Of a stretch of DNA of 64,000 nt, positions 17,421 through 26,629 are shown in pieces. Both the position numbers and the translations under genes were made by a program. The stretch is from Chryseobacterium sp. MA9. Its GTDB lineage: Bacteria > Bacteroidota > Bacteroidia > Flavobacteriales > Weeksellaceae. Each line of letters starts with the position of its first letter. The stretch's first letter is position 1. Below the pieces are notes generated by a model. That model searched no databases. It was not told the DNA's origin and saw only the letters and a list, made by a program, of their open reading frames with translations. The stretch covers positions 4,402,001-4,466,000 of the forward strand of contig NZ_CP075170.1 of assembly GCF_024399315.1 (NCBI RefSeq), in the 5' to 3' direction.

Positions 17421-18034
17421 GATACTAATTCTGGTTTTAATTCTTTTTCAAATACGTTTCTTACATGTTCTCTGTAAAGCTTCATATCACGTTCTATATT
17501 GGCATTTTTCTCCACATCATGAAAGTGGAAACTTTCCATTTTCTCTAATGAGACAAAGGCATTCATTCTATGGAAACCAAATAACGGTCCATCATCTACA
17601 CTTCTTTCACTGAAGAATTCTCCGGGAAGCGTGAAGGCTGTTGCAGGAGCATTCCAGCTGGTAGTCAGCATATATTTTCTTCCACCAAGCATTCCTCCTG
17701 TACCATAGTTTATTTCAGGATTCTCAGCACTTCTTCCATCACTCATATAAATTCCTTTTGCATGACCTGCTGTGAAAACTTCATCAATATATTTTTTTAA
17801 TCCGTTTGGAAGCTGGAACCACCAGATAGGAGTGTGGTAAATGATGTAATCTGCCCATACAAACTTCTGCACTTCTTCATTTTTGTCGTAGTTTTCACTT
17901 ACATTGGTTATCTTTACTTCTACGTTATCAAATTCTTTAAGAGTTTTTAATGTATTTTCTGCAATAGTCTGATTATATTTTCCTCCGGAATGTCCGAAAT
18001 TCTGTCCTCCGTTGATGATTAGTACTTTTTTCAT
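17417..18034 (-). CDS. NAD(P)H-dependent oxidoreductase, flavodoxin-like fold (MdaB-like)
   Basis: 205 residues. KKVLIINGGQNFGHSGGKYNQTIAE binds the FMN/FAD phosphate; YIIYHTPIWWFQLPNGLKKYIDEV and TAGHAKGIYMSDGRS match the MdaB/NQO1 branch that reduces quinones by two electrons. It is the first gene of the four-gene operon and has a -7 box (TAACTTTG, 18071-18064) about 30 bases upstream. Confidence 0.88.
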   Translation of the reverse strand: MKKVLIINGGQNFGHSGGKYNQTIAENTLKTLKEFDNVEVKITNVSENYDKNEEVQKFVWADYIIYHTPIWWFQLPNGLKKYIDEVFTAGHAKGIYMSDGRSAENPEINYGTGGMLGGRKYMLTTSWNAPATAFTLPGEFFSERSVDDGPLFGFHRMNAFVSLEKMESFHFHDVEKNANIERDMKLYREHVRNVFEKELKPELVS

Positions 18035-18063
18035 TTTTTTATGATTGTTTAAATTTTACTCTG

Positions 18064-18071
18064 CAAAGTTA
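18064..18071 (-). promoter_or_regulatory. -7 element of the four-gene redox operon
   Basis: TAACTTTG on the minus strand matches TAnnTTTG; a TTTA 18 bases upstream could be a weak -33. Confidence 0.45.
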
Positions 18072-18149
18072 GGATGGATGATTGTATAATAAAAATAATA
18101 TAAATCATAGGTATGTATTATTAAAATTATAGTTAATAAGATTCAATGT

Positions 18150-18290
18150 TTGGGGTTTAAAGTTGAAGGTTGGGAGTGAATGGTGAAAAGTCAGTTCGTT
18201 TCGCTTGTGAATTTTTGTAATTATAGATTCACGATTGACTCTGCACAACAAAAATTTACCATTGACCATTTCCGTTTTCATGGTAAAATG
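18150..18290. repeat. dispersed intergenic repeat (GAATGGTGAA family), copy 1
   Basis: A block starting GAATGGTGAAAAGTCAG (18177) and ending with ACCATTGACCATTT (18259-18272) has roughly inverted ends. A homologous block lies at 62168-62294, and partial copies at 43681-43722 and about 55388-55420. A TTTAAAGTTGAAGGTT tract precedes it. Confidence 0.5.
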
Positions 18291-18327
18291 TCATATCATA
18301 TCTGAACTGAAATACCCTTCTGTCATG

Positions 18328-18346
18328 TAAATTTGTTTAACAAATT
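18328..18346 (+). promoter_or_regulatory. -7 element overlapped by an inverted repeat
   Basis: TAAATTTG (18328-18335) fits the -7 consensus. AATTTGTT and AACAAATT (18330-18346) form a perfect inverted repeat with a 1-base centre across it, 9 bases before the metallophosphoesterase ATG. Confidence 0.5.
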
Positions 18347-18354
18347 GAAGGACA

Positions 18355-19101
18355 ATGATACAGGTAGCTGTTTTTAGTGATGTGCATGGGAATCTTCCTG
18401 CATTGGAAGTGGTGTTGAAAGATATAGAGAAGAGAGGAATCAGACAGAAGTTCTGTTTAGGAGATCTGGTGGATTTTGCACCCTGGGGAAATGAAGTGAT
18501 AGAACAAATAAGAAACCTGAACATTCCCTGTCTGATGGGAAATCATGATGAAAGAATCGCTTTTGATATTTCAGTAGTTCCTTTGTCCAAACATTCGGAA
18601 GAAGAGACGAATGCCAGATTTATAGCGATCGATCATTCTAAAAAATATATTACAGAAGATAATAAAAAATTTTTATCAGAGCTGCCTTTTCATTTAAAAT
18701 TAAACTATAAAGTAGGGGAGAAACACTGGAATATTCAATTGGTTCATTCCAGTCTTGAAAGCAATGATACCTATTTGTATGAATCAGAAAATGATGAGGT
18801 TTTTAAGATGATGCTGGAAAGTGCTGGTGCTGATGTGGTCGTGATGGGGCATACCCATTTATCATTCAAAAAACAGTTTAGGAATAATACATGGGCAGTC
18901 AATTGTGGCTCCGTGGGCCGTTCTAAAGAAGAGAACAGACTGGCTTCTTATGTCATATTCACTTTGGATGAAGAAAAAATAACACCTGAAATTGTACAAT
19001 TACCGTATCCGATTGATGAAACGATCCGTCAGATACGTGAAAGTGGGATTCCGGATTATTATGCATCATTTCTAAAGAATGAAAATGTATTAATATTATA
19101 A
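18355..19101 (+). CDS. metallophosphoesterase (calcineurin-like, YfcE/MJ0936 type)
   Basis: 248 residues. The two-metal site is complete: FSDVHGN (DxH), LGDLVDFAP (GD), MGNHDE (GNHD), and VVMGHTHLSF (GHTH). CGSVGRSKEENRLASY closes the core as in YfcE-type phosphodiesterases. It hydrolyses phosphomono- or diesters; the substrate is unknown. Own promoter with palindrome upstream; the LysR gene follows after 40 bases with its own -7 box. Confidence 0.9.
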   Translation: MIQVAVFSDVHGNLPALEVVLKDIEKRGIRQKFCLGDLVDFAPWGNEVIEQIRNLNIPCLMGNHDERIAFDISVVPLSKHSEEETNARFIAIDHSKKYITEDNKKFLSELPFHLKLNYKVGEKHWNIQLVHSSLESNDTYLYESENDEVFKMMLESAGADVVVMGHTHLSFKKQFRNNTWAVNCGSVGRSKEENRLASYVIFTLDEEKITPEIVQLPYPIDETIRQIRESGIPDYYASFLKNENVLIL

Positions 19102-19141
19102 TTATTTTGTAATTTTGCATCAGAATATTAATAATTAAATT

Positions 19142-20038
19142 ATGGTCAATTTAGAATGGTATCGTACTTTTAAGGCGATATATAAAACCGGGACATTGAC
19201 TGGAGCTGCGGATGCTTTATTCATATCACAGCCGGGAGTGAGTCTGCATTTAAGCTCATTGGAAGCTTATGTAGGATACAAATTATTCGACAGGACCGGT
19301 AGAAAAATGATCCCGACAGAGCGTGGGAAAGTACTATTTAATGCCGTTGCTGAACCTATTACCAAACTGGAAGATGTAGAAAAAAACTTCCAGAAATCTA
19401 CAGAAAAACATACGCCTACCATTAGTGTTGGAATGTGTTTTGAAACTTTTCAGACGACTTTGGAACAATATGTTTCTTCATTGCCTTTTAACCTGATTAT
19501 CAGTTTTGGAGAGTATCCTGAAATGCTGGATCAGCTGGATAAAGGAATTCTGGATCTTATTATCACCCCGAAAAAAGGGTCTTCACCCAATATAGAACAT
19601 GAAGCTTTCTCTTCTGAGCAGATTATTTTGGTAGGTGGGAAGGATGTAGATACTGCAGCTTTCAGTAAAGTTTTAAAAACAAAAGACGCAGAGCAGATTG
19701 AAGAATGGCTGAAGAACGAAAAATGGTACGGAACCACCGGAGATATGGAACACCTTTTCCAGTTCTGGACCTTGAATTTTGGTCATAAACCGAATTTCCG
19801 TCCGAATTATATAGTTCCCAACCTGAATTCAATTATCCGATGTCTGAAAGGGGGAACAGGATTAGCTGTTGTTCCCGATTTCCTATGCAAGAATGATATT
19901 GAAAGCGGTGAGGTGAAACTGATCTGGGAAGGAAAGAAAAAGCTGGAAAATACACTGTATTTCGGATGTCGTAAGAAAACGAATTACCAAACCGAAATAG
20001 AGCATATTAAAGGCTTATTCCGTCAGGTGATGGGTTAG
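19142..20038 (+). CDS. LysR-family transcriptional regulator
   Basis: 298 residues. The N-terminal helix-turn-helix is standard (LEWYRTFKAIYKTGTLTGAADALFISQPGVSLHLSSLEAYVG, in segments); the effector domain starts near residue 95 (ISVGMCFETFQ). A -7 box TAATTTTG lies at 19110-19117. Its 3' end overlaps the convergent acetyltransferase gene by 24 bases. Targets are not obvious: the nearest divergent operon is the redox operon two genes away. Confidence 0.9.
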   Translation: MVNLEWYRTFKAIYKTGTLTGAADALFISQPGVSLHLSSLEAYVGYKLFDRTGRKMIPTERGKVLFNAVAEPITKLEDVEKNFQKSTEKHTPTISVGMCFETFQTTLEQYVSSLPFNLIISFGEYPEMLDQLDKGILDLIITPKKGSSPNIEHEAFSSEQIILVGGKDVDTAAFSKVLKTKDAEQIEEWLKNEKWYGTTGDMEHLFQFWTLNFGHKPNFRPNYIVPNLNSIIRCLKGGTGLAVVPDFLCKNDIESGEVKLIWEGKKKLENTLYFGCRKKTNYQTEIEHIKGLFRQVMG

Positions 20039-20482
20039 TAAAACCATATCCCGCATTTGTAAACCGTTTTCATAGATGGGGACTGGATAATTTTCAATAA
20101 AAAAATCTTTCAGAATTCCACTTTTGATGAAACCGTTTTTCTCATAAAATCTGATCTGTTGGAAGCCGGTATCCGACGTTCCAACAGTCAGTGTTTTATA
20201 ATGGTTTTCTTTGGCAATTTCCTTAGCTTTATTCATCAGAATGCTTCCGATTCCTTTGCTTCTGTAGCTTTCAATCACTGCAACATTTTTGATTTCCAGT
20301 TCTGTATCACTGATTTTGCATAATGCCATCACCGCAATGTTTTTGATGCCGTCATGTAAAAGATAAATGTCAGATTTGAAAATATATTGGTCAATAGCTT
20401 CTTTGGTTTCATCTGCCAGGAGCAGTAAATGATAAGGGATTTCCGAATCAGAATGTAATTGGTTGAATGAAAAAAATTCCAT
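20015..20482 (-). CDS. GNAT-family N-acetyltransferase
   Basis: 155 residues. The acetyl-CoA site is seen as IKNVAVIESYRSKGIGSILMNKAKEIAKE (the R/Q-x-x-G-x-G/A pattern is RSKGIG), followed by the GFQQIRFYEKNGF motif. Substrate unknown. It starts immediately after the stop of another acetyltransferase gene, forming a pair. Confidence 0.87.
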   Translation of the reverse strand: MEFFSFNQLHSDSEIPYHLLLLADETKEAIDQYIFKSDIYLLHDGIKNIAVMALCKISDTELEIKNVAVIESYRSKGIGSILMNKAKEIAKENHYKTLTVGTSDTGFQQIRFYEKNGFIKSGILKDFFIENYPVPIYENGLQMRDMVLLTHHLTE

Positions 20483-20917
20483 TTACAGACTCATATGAAT
20501 AAGTGGATAATCCTTTCCTGAGCCGTCTTTTTCTGATCTTCCGATCTTTTTGAAACCCATTTTTTCGTAAAATCCAATCGCTTGAGGATTCTGTTCATTG
20601 ACGTCCACTTTGGTGAGTCCGGTTTTCTCTTTCATAAACTGATACAATGTTTTACCATAGCCTTTTCCACGCGTATCATTGTGAATGAAAAGCATTTCCA
20701 GGTTGCCTTCTGCAACGGAGGCAAATCCTTTAGCTTCGTTGTCTTCAGTAATTAAATAAACTTCCAGGTTAGGAAGATAGTCTCTTGGAATAACTTCTTT
20801 AAAATAATTGAAATCCTCTTCAGAAAGAAAATCGTGAGTTGCTTTTACTGCTGATTCCCAGATTCCCATAATTCTCGGATAATCCTCTGCAGTAGCCAGT
20901 CTGATGTATTGTGACAT
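20483..20917 (-). CDS. GNAT-family N-acetyltransferase
   Basis: 144 residues. MLFIHNDTRGKGYGKTLYQFM gives the CoA site (RGKGYG), and NEQNPQAIGFYEKMGFKKIGRSE the C-terminal part typical of the YjaB-like branch. First of two acetyltransferase genes in tandem. Acceptor unknown. Confidence 0.87.
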   Translation of the reverse strand: MSQYIRLATAEDYPRIMGIWESAVKATHDFLSEEDFNYFKEVIPRDYLPNLEVYLITEDNEAKGFASVAEGNLEMLFIHNDTRGKGYGKTLYQFMKEKTGLTKVDVNEQNPQAIGFYEKMGFKKIGRSEKDGSGKDYPLIHMSL

Positions 20918-21027
20918 GATTTTTTTAATTTAAACAAAAATAGGGAAAATAGAGGTGTGATGCTAGGGGGAAGTGAATTTGAGGATGGAAGATGGAAGGT
21001 AGAACTGGGTATGGTAGGTTTTAATGA

Positions 21028-21088
21028 CCACTTATTCCCCTTCTCTGAAGGGGTGGATTTTTGCAAAGTAAAAATACGGGGTAGTTTA
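21028..21088. repeat. dispersed intergenic repeat, copy 2
   Basis: Reads in reverse relative to the copy at 15355: TTCCCCTTCTCTGAAGGGGTGG inverted repeat in segments, AT-rich middle, then TACGGGGTAGTTTA. A GGATGGAAGATGGAAGG purine tract precedes it (20982-20999). The rest of 20920-21229 has no gene. Confidence 0.6.
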
Positions 21089-21229
21089 ACGGAACAAATT
21101 TTCACACATTATTAATCACCCATCAAATAACAATTTTTTAACAGGAACAGTAAAATTGGTAAGCAGAGTTTTCAAATTTTTGTTGCAAATTTGTTTATCA
21201 CTTTATATTAATAATTAAAATAAAGACTT

Positions 21230-22105
21230 ATGCAAAAGAAAACCTATACAGGGCAGCCTGTGGTAACCTTAAATAACGGAGTGGATATTCCTGCTTTAGG
21301 CTTTGGAGTATGGCAGATGGAAGACCTGAAAGAGTGTGAGAATGCAGTAATAAAAGCTATTCAGAGCGGATATAGAATGATTGATACTGCTGCTATTTAT
21401 CAGAATGAAACAGCAGTAGGTGCTGGAGTAAAAAATAGTGGAGTAGACAGAGAAGCTTTGTTTATCACTTCAAAAGTATGGGTTCAGGATCATGGGTATG
21501 AAAAAGCTAAAAGTGCTTTTCAGAGAACATTAGACAGATTGCAGATGGATTATCTTGATATGTATCTTATCCACTGGCCTTATGGGGACTTTTTAGGAAC
21601 CTGGAAAGCTTTGGAAGAATTATATAAGGAAGGAAAGATCAAAGCTATAGGCGTATGTAATTTTACGATCGAGAAACTGGAAGAATTAAAGGCCAATTCA
21701 ACAGTTTTACCGGTAATCAACCAAATTGAGCTACATCCTGTATTCCAGCAAAAAGAATTACAGGTATATGACAGAGAAAATAATATCATAACACAGCCCT
21801 GGAGTCCGCTTGGAAATGGAAACGCCCAACTTTTAAGCAATCCTGACCTGCAGGCGATTGCTGAAAAATATGGTAAAACCGTAGCTCAGGTAATTCTGAG
21901 ATGGCACCTTCAAGAGGGATTTGTAGTGATCCCAAAATCTGTGACGCCATCGAGAATTGAAGAAAACTTTAATGTATTTGATTTTGAACTGACAGAAGAT
22001 GAAATGAATGTTGTCCGTTCTTTAGATACAGGAAAAAGGCTATTCTTTGATCCTAAAGATCCTGAATGGGAACAAAAAATGTTGAATTCCGTAGCGGATA
22101 TTTAA
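21230..22105 (+). CDS. aldo/keto reductase (2,5-diketo-gluconate reductase type)
   Basis: 291 residues. GYRMIDTAAIYQNETAVGAGV carries catalytic Asp and Tyr, FITSKVWVQDHGY the Lys, and MYLIHWPYGD the His. VVIPKSVTPSRIEENFNVFDF near the C-terminus is the NADPH-binding motif of the AKR5/YvgN-like group. The substrate is not known; many act on methylglyoxal and other reactive carbonyls. A terminator follows. Confidence 0.92.
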   Translation: MQKKTYTGQPVVTLNNGVDIPALGFGVWQMEDLKECENAVIKAIQSGYRMIDTAAIYQNETAVGAGVKNSGVDREALFITSKVWVQDHGYEKAKSAFQRTLDRLQMDYLDMYLIHWPYGDFLGTWKALEELYKEGKIKAIGVCNFTIEKLEELKANSTVLPVINQIELHPVFQQKELQVYDRENNIITQPWSPLGNGNAQLLSNPDLQAIAEKYGKTVAQVILRWHLQEGFVVIPKSVTPSRIEENFNVFDFELTEDEMNVVRSLDTGKRLFFDPKDPEWEQKMLNSVADI

Positions 22106-22130
22106 TTTAAAAAATACAAATAGAATAACT

Positions 22131-22195
22131 CCCGCAGTTTTCATGAATGTACAGATCAGGAATCTGAGTTATTGTGAAACCTGCGGGATTTTTTT
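22131..22195 (+). terminator. terminator
   Basis: CCCGCAG with TTTCA pairs to TGAAA with CTGCGGG (22181-22187), then a T run to 22195. The loop is long (about 30 bases). Confidence 0.65.
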
Positions 22196-22210
22196 AATAA
22201 ATAATAACCC

Positions 22211-22915
22211 ATGACTGCAGCAGAATTCATAGAAACGCTTTCATTATTTAAAAATGAAAAAGAACTCAATAAAGCTGAGAAGTTTTTCAAAGGAAATGAT
22301 GGAATTACAAAGAGCTTCGGTGTGAAATTCGGAGATGTCTTTACTATTGCTAAAGAGTTTTCTGCGATGCCTTTGGATGAGATCAACAAACTTCTTGACA
22401 GTGATTATTATGAAATAAGAATGGGTGCCGTGAGTATCATGGATTTTCAGGCCAGAAGTAAAAAAACAACTGAAGATCAGAAAAAAGACCTTTTTAATCT
22501 GTATCTGAAACGCCATGACCGTCTGAATAACTGGGATTTTGTAGACAGGGCGGCCAGAAATATTATTGGGGAATATCTTATAGACAAACCCAGGGATATT
22601 TTATATAAACTTGCTTATTCCGAAAGTCCATGGGAAAGAAGGACAGCCATTGTAAGCACTCATGCATTTATCAGAAAAAATGATGTGGAAGATACTTTTG
22701 CCATTGCTGAAGTCCTTGTTCATGACCCGAATGAGCTGGTGAATAAAGCGGTGGGAAGCTGGATAAGAGAAGCTGGAAAAAAAGATAAAAAGAAATTAAA
22801 TCATTTTCTCACTACCTATGTGAAAACAATGCCTGCCATTACATTTTCTTATGCAACAGAAAAGCTTGAACCAACATCAAAATTACATTATAAAGAACTC
22901 AGGAAATCAAAATAA
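22211..22915 (+). CDS. DNA alkylation repair protein, AlkD-like
   Basis: 234 residues of HEAT-like helical repeats. DRLNNWDFVDRAARNIIGEYL holds the Trp-Asp pair (WD) that matches the AlkD catalytic region, and SPWERRTAIVSTHAFIRKND is also typical. AlkD-like glycosylases remove N3- and N7-alkylated purines without flipping the base. It lies alone between terminator and the next gene. Confidence 0.85.
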   Translation: MTAAEFIETLSLFKNEKELNKAEKFFKGNDGITKSFGVKFGDVFTIAKEFSAMPLDEINKLLDSDYYEIRMGAVSIMDFQARSKKTTEDQKKDLFNLYLKRHDRLNNWDFVDRAARNIIGEYLIDKPRDILYKLAYSESPWERRTAIVSTHAFIRKNDVEDTFAIAEVLVHDPNELVNKAVGSWIREAGKKDKKKLNHFLTTYVKTMPAITFSYATEKLEPTSKLHYKELRKSK

Positions 22916-23047
22916 ATCTTGCTTTGTAATATGTACAATGGATGTTTATCAACAACCTTAAACCCTAAAGCATATTCTGAGCAATATCATATCATTGAAT
23001 AAAAAGTATTGCTGCTTTCTTCGTACATTTTAATAAAAATAATTCTT

Positions 23048-24106
23048 ATGTTTTGGCCAGATACAATCAGTAAAAAACTAGGGATACAATACCCTGTTAT
23101 TCAGGCTCCGATGTTTGGAGTAAGTACGGTACATATGGTGGCTGCTGCTGCAAAAGCAGATTGTTTGGGATCATTGGCGCTGGGAGATCTTTCTGCGGAC
23201 CAGTCTGTTGAATTGATCAGGGAAACGAAAAAACTGACTGATAAACCTTTTGCAGCAAATATATTTGTACATCACATTCCTGAAGTGACCGATGCTTTAA
23301 AAGAAAAATTTATTAGAACCAAGCAGTTTCTTGAGCAGCTGGCCAGAGAAAATAATATTGAAGTAGAGTTTCCGGAACTTGAGACGATCAGTATAAACAC
23401 TTATCATGAGCAGGTAGATGCCATCATTGAAGAAAACTGTAAGATCTTAAGTTTTACCTTCGGGAATCTTGATGATCAGAGTATTCAGAAATTAAAAGAT
23501 AACGGCGTTACTCTTATCGGAACCTGTACATCTGTGAATGAAGCTTTGCAACTTGAAAAATCTGGTATTGATATTATCTGTGTTCAGGGAATAGAGGCTG
23601 GAGGCCACAGAGGAAGTTTTGAGGCAGAGCATATTCTGCAGATCGGAGGTTTATCTTTGCTGTCACAGGTGTATGATCATGTGAATGTTCCTTTGATCTA
23701 TGCAGGGGGAATTTATGGAATTAAAACATTGAAAGCTGTTAAGGATTTAGGAGCACAGGGCTTTCAGGTGGGAAATCTTCTATTGGCTTCTCAGGAAAGT
23801 GCTTTACAGCTTTTTGAAAAGGAAAGACTGAAAAAAGTAAGAGAAGAAGAAATTGTTTTAACAAAAAGTTTCTCCGGAAGATATGCCAGAGGAGTGAAAA
23901 ATCAATTTATAGAAACGGTTGAAAATTCAGAATATATTTTACCCTATCCTTATCAGAACAAATTGACCAATGCATTGCGTAAAGCAGCAAAATCTTTGCA
24001 AAATCCGGAATTTGTAGGAATCTGGGTTGGGCAGTCTATTCATCAGTATAGTGAACTTTCTACAGAAGAAATTTTGGGAAATCTGATCAAAGAATGTGAA
24101 AGATAG
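23048..24106 (+). CDS. nitronate monooxygenase-family flavoprotein
   Basis: 352 residues from ATG 23048; a TTG 39 bases upstream extends the frame but is unlikely. PVIQAPMFGVSTVHMVAAAAKAD starts the FMN-binding TIM barrel; GTCTSVNEALQLEKSGIDIICVQGIEAGGHRG holds the catalytic His region (GGHRG), and LIYAGGIYG plus GAQGFQVGNLLLA bind the FMN phosphate. Members oxidise alkyl nitronates; the branch is also close to enoyl reductase-like FMN proteins, so the substrate is open. Confidence 0.88.
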   Translation: MFWPDTISKKLGIQYPVIQAPMFGVSTVHMVAAAAKADCLGSLALGDLSADQSVELIRETKKLTDKPFAANIFVHHIPEVTDALKEKFIRTKQFLEQLARENNIEVEFPELETISINTYHEQVDAIIEENCKILSFTFGNLDDQSIQKLKDNGVTLIGTCTSVNEALQLEKSGIDIICVQGIEAGGHRGSFEAEHILQIGGLSLLSQVYDHVNVPLIYAGGIYGIKTLKAVKDLGAQGFQVGNLLLASQESALQLFEKERLKKVREEEIVLTKSFSGRYARGVKNQFIETVENSEYILPYPYQNKLTNALRKAAKSLQNPEFVGIWVGQSIHQYSELSTEEILGNLIKECER

Positions 24107-24178
24107 ATCAGGATAGTTTCAATTTGCCTGTAATTTTCTATTTTCGTGAAAGATAAAAACTAAAATCAGCGAAAATAA

Positions 24179-24787
24179 ATGAAATTTTCAGAGGGAATTC
24201 AGAGATCACTTCCGTTCGGCTACCTGTTTCTTGTCGTAATGGGAATATTAAAAGAAAGTGTCTTCTATTACCAGATAGGCATTAATATTCTAAAATACTC
24301 AACAATTATGGACATCCTAATCAGTCCGATTGCTACCTTAACGGCTCATCCTGTGATATTGATTCTCCTCATCGGTATCATTATATTTTCATTTGCTTTT
24401 CCCTCTTTTTTATCAAAACAGGCCAGTAAAAATAAACGTTGGGCATTCCAGATGGCATCTCTCAAAGGACATGAAAATATGAGCAAAGAGGCTATTGAGA
24501 ATCATTTTACCAATATGTTTGTGAAGTTTCTGGCCATGATGCTGCTGTCTTTCTTTGTAGGAATAGGCCTGGGAGAAGGATTTGGGCTTACCAGAAAGAT
24601 AAGGGAGAACAAACTTAAATATGACTATAGATTAAACTATGGTGATGATAAGTTTGAACAGGTACATCTGATAGGATCCAACAGCATGTATTATATTTAT
24701 CTGGCAAAAGGAAATAAAACAATAAAAATAACACCGTTGGGCTCCATAAAAAATATTGAACTGACCAATAACAAGAAAATTGAATGA
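24179..24787 (+). CDS. uncharacterised membrane protein
   Basis: 202 residues, not recognised. Three hydrophobic segments: FGYLFLVVMGILKESVFYY (about 12-30), ILILLIGIIIFSFAFPSFL (about 60-80) and FLAMMLLSFFVGIGLGEGFG (about 122-142). A soluble, charged C-terminal part (150-202) follows. A terminator hairpin follows at 24801-24829. Confidence 0.7.
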   Translation: MKFSEGIQRSLPFGYLFLVVMGILKESVFYYQIGINILKYSTIMDILISPIATLTAHPVILILLIGIIIFSFAFPSFLSKQASKNKRWAFQMASLKGHENMSKEAIENHFTNMFVKFLAMMLLSFFVGIGLGEGFGLTRKIRENKLKYDYRLNYGDDKFEQVHLIGSNSMYYIYLAKGNKTIKITPLGSIKNIELTNNKKIE

Positions 24788-24800
24788 TAATATTTAATAA

Positions 24801-24829
24801 AAAAGCTTCAGATTATTCTGAAGCTTTTT
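24801..24829. terminator. bidirectional terminator
   Basis: AAAAGCTTCAG pairs with CTGAAGCTTTT (11-bp stem) between the convergent membrane-protein gene and mpl. Confidence 0.85.
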
Positions 24830-24831
24830 GT

Positions 24832-26169
24832 TTATTTTGTTAAATCAAGACCACCAAAATTTCCGGAACTCATCATGAGATAAACACCATCCGTTTTATC
24901 CAATGTATTCCAATAGGCATGAAGATCTTCAGCATTTGTGAAAACCTTTAAATTTTCATTCTTGAATTTTTCTTTAATAAACTCAGGAGAAATAGGTTCC
25001 ATTCTCTTGATCTTCAAAGCATCTTCAGAGTAGAAAACGATAGCTTCATTCAAGCCATCCATTGCATGATCATACTGCTCAAGGAAGGCCGGATTTAAGC
25101 TGGAATAGGTATGAAGCTCCAGAAATCCGTATTTCTTATCATTTTTAAACTGCTCCGTGAATGCTTTTACAGCTGCCTTCACCTTGCTTGGTGCATGGGC
25201 AAAATCTTTATAAAGTGTTCCTTTATCTTCTCTTTCTACTTTTTCAAGACGCTTGGATGCTCCTTTGAAGCTCATAATAGCCTCATAAAAGTCTTCATCC
25301 ATAATGCCAAGCTGTCGGCAGATGTGTCTTGCTCCTTCCATATTCAACAGGTTGTGTGCCCCAAAAACAGAAAGAGGAACATCTCCCATTTCAGTTTTTA
25401 AATACACTTTACCATTATTGATTTCATATTCAGGAGTTTTATAAGGGATTTTTCTGAAATAGTTCTCTGCATTTTCCACTACTTTCACTACTTCAGCATC
25501 TTCTTCATTGTATACCAGAACTCCACCTGCTGTAATACTCGCTACAAACTTTCTGAACTGATCTATGTAATCATCAAATGTTTTGAAAACATTGATATGA
25601 TCCCAGGCAATACCGCTCATTAATGCAATATTCGGCTGATACAGTAAAAACTTAGAACGAAGGTCGATAGGAGAAGAAAGATATTCATCACCTTCCAAAA
25701 CCATGAAATCATTATCCTGAGTCAGTTTTACCATACAGTCGAAACCTTCAAGCTGAGCCCCTACCATGAAATCCACATCTTTCTGGTGGAAATTCAAAAC
25801 GTGAAGGATCATTGAAGTAATGGTTGTTTTACCATGTGATCCTGCAATGACAACTCTGGTTTTATTTTTTGACTGTTCGTACAGGAATTCAGGATAAGAA
25901 TATATTTTCAGACCCAGTTCTTTTGCTCTTGCCAGCTCAGGATTATCCTGGTGGGCATGCATTCCAAGAATAACAGCATCAATATCCGGAGTGATCTTTT
26001 CCGGGAACCAGCCCATTTCCTGAGGCATAATTCCTTTCTTTTCCAAACGGGATTTTGAAGGTTCAAAAATGGCATCATCAGAACCTGTCACCTGATATCC
26101 TTTGTCTTTTAATGCAATCGCAAGATTATGCATGGCGCTTCCGCCAATGGCAATGAAGTGGGTTTTCAA
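24832..26169 (-). CDS. mpl: UDP-N-acetylmuramate:tripeptide ligase (Mpl), murein recycling
   Basis: 445 residues. Mur-ligase layout: N-terminal nucleotide-sugar domain (HFIAIGGSAMHNLAIALKDKGYQVTGSD), ATP P-loop GSHGKTTITSMI near residue 108, central LEGDEYLSSPID and AWDHINVF, and the C-terminal domain (FAHAPSKVKAAVKAF). The start differs from MurC (GGSAM rather than GIGGxGM) and matches Mpl, which joins recycled L-Ala-D-Glu-meso-DAP to UDP-MurNAc. It is the last gene of a four-gene envelope operon. Confidence 0.85.
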   Translation of the reverse strand: MKTHFIAIGGSAMHNLAIALKDKGYQVTGSDDAIFEPSKSRLEKKGIMPQEMGWFPEKITPDIDAVILGMHAHQDNPELARAKELGLKIYSYPEFLYEQSKNKTRVVIAGSHGKTTITSMILHVLNFHQKDVDFMVGAQLEGFDCMVKLTQDNDFMVLEGDEYLSSPIDLRSKFLLYQPNIALMSGIAWDHINVFKTFDDYIDQFRKFVASITAGGVLVYNEEDAEVVKVVENAENYFRKIPYKTPEYEINNGKVYLKTEMGDVPLSVFGAHNLLNMEGARHICRQLGIMDEDFYEAIMSFKGASKRLEKVEREDKGTLYKDFAHAPSKVKAAVKAFTEQFKNDKKYGFLELHTYSSLNPAFLEQYDHAMDGLNEAIVFYSEDALKIKRMEPISPEFIKEKFKNENLKVFTNAEDLHAYWNTLDKTDGVYLMMSSGNFGGLDLTK

Positions 26170-26175
26170 TTGTAT

Positions 26176-26613
26176 TTACTGTTTTTTAACATTAGTATTA
26201 ATGACCTGCTGGAAAGCTTCAAGAATGTTGTTCCAGTTGGTCTGATAATTCGGGATGATCATGCTGGCATCTGATTTACTTCCTTCATTTGGACCTTTCT
26301 TAACATTGATGGAAGTTGAAATATTGTCGTACAATTTTTTTCGGTCTTCCTGTATTCTTCTGAAATTATTCTGAGAAAGCACCTGATCCAGTTTCTTTAA
26401 ATCTTCATCAGAAATTTTAAAGTCCTGTTTATATTTTTTACCCTGTCCTTCAAAAGAGTAGTGTACGTTATTACCCTTTATAAGCATGTTTTCATATATA
26501 GGAGCATAGCCTCCACTTTTCGAATAGCTGATATCAAAATCCGAATATACCTTTTGGCTGTTGCATGAAACTAATACTATGATTGCGAATAAGATTCCAA
26601 GTATTTTGTTCAT
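26176..26613 (-). CDS. uncharacterised lipoprotein
   Basis: 145 residues from ATG 26613 (149 if 26625 is used). MNKILGILFAIIVLVSC is a lipoprotein signal. The mature part (SDFDISYSKSGGYAPIYENMLIKGNNVHYSF, in segments) has no motif I can name. It sits between the PlsC-like gene and mpl with short gaps, so an envelope role is plausible. Confidence 0.72.
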   Translation of the reverse strand: MNKILGILFAIIVLVSCNSQKVYSDFDISYSKSGGYAPIYENMLIKGNNVHYSFEGQGKKYKQDFKISDEDLKKLDQVLSQNNFRRIQEDRKKLYDNISTSINVKKGPNEGSKSDASMIIPNYQTNWNNILEAFQQVINTNVKKQ

Positions 26614-26629
26614 AATTTTTGTCATTACT

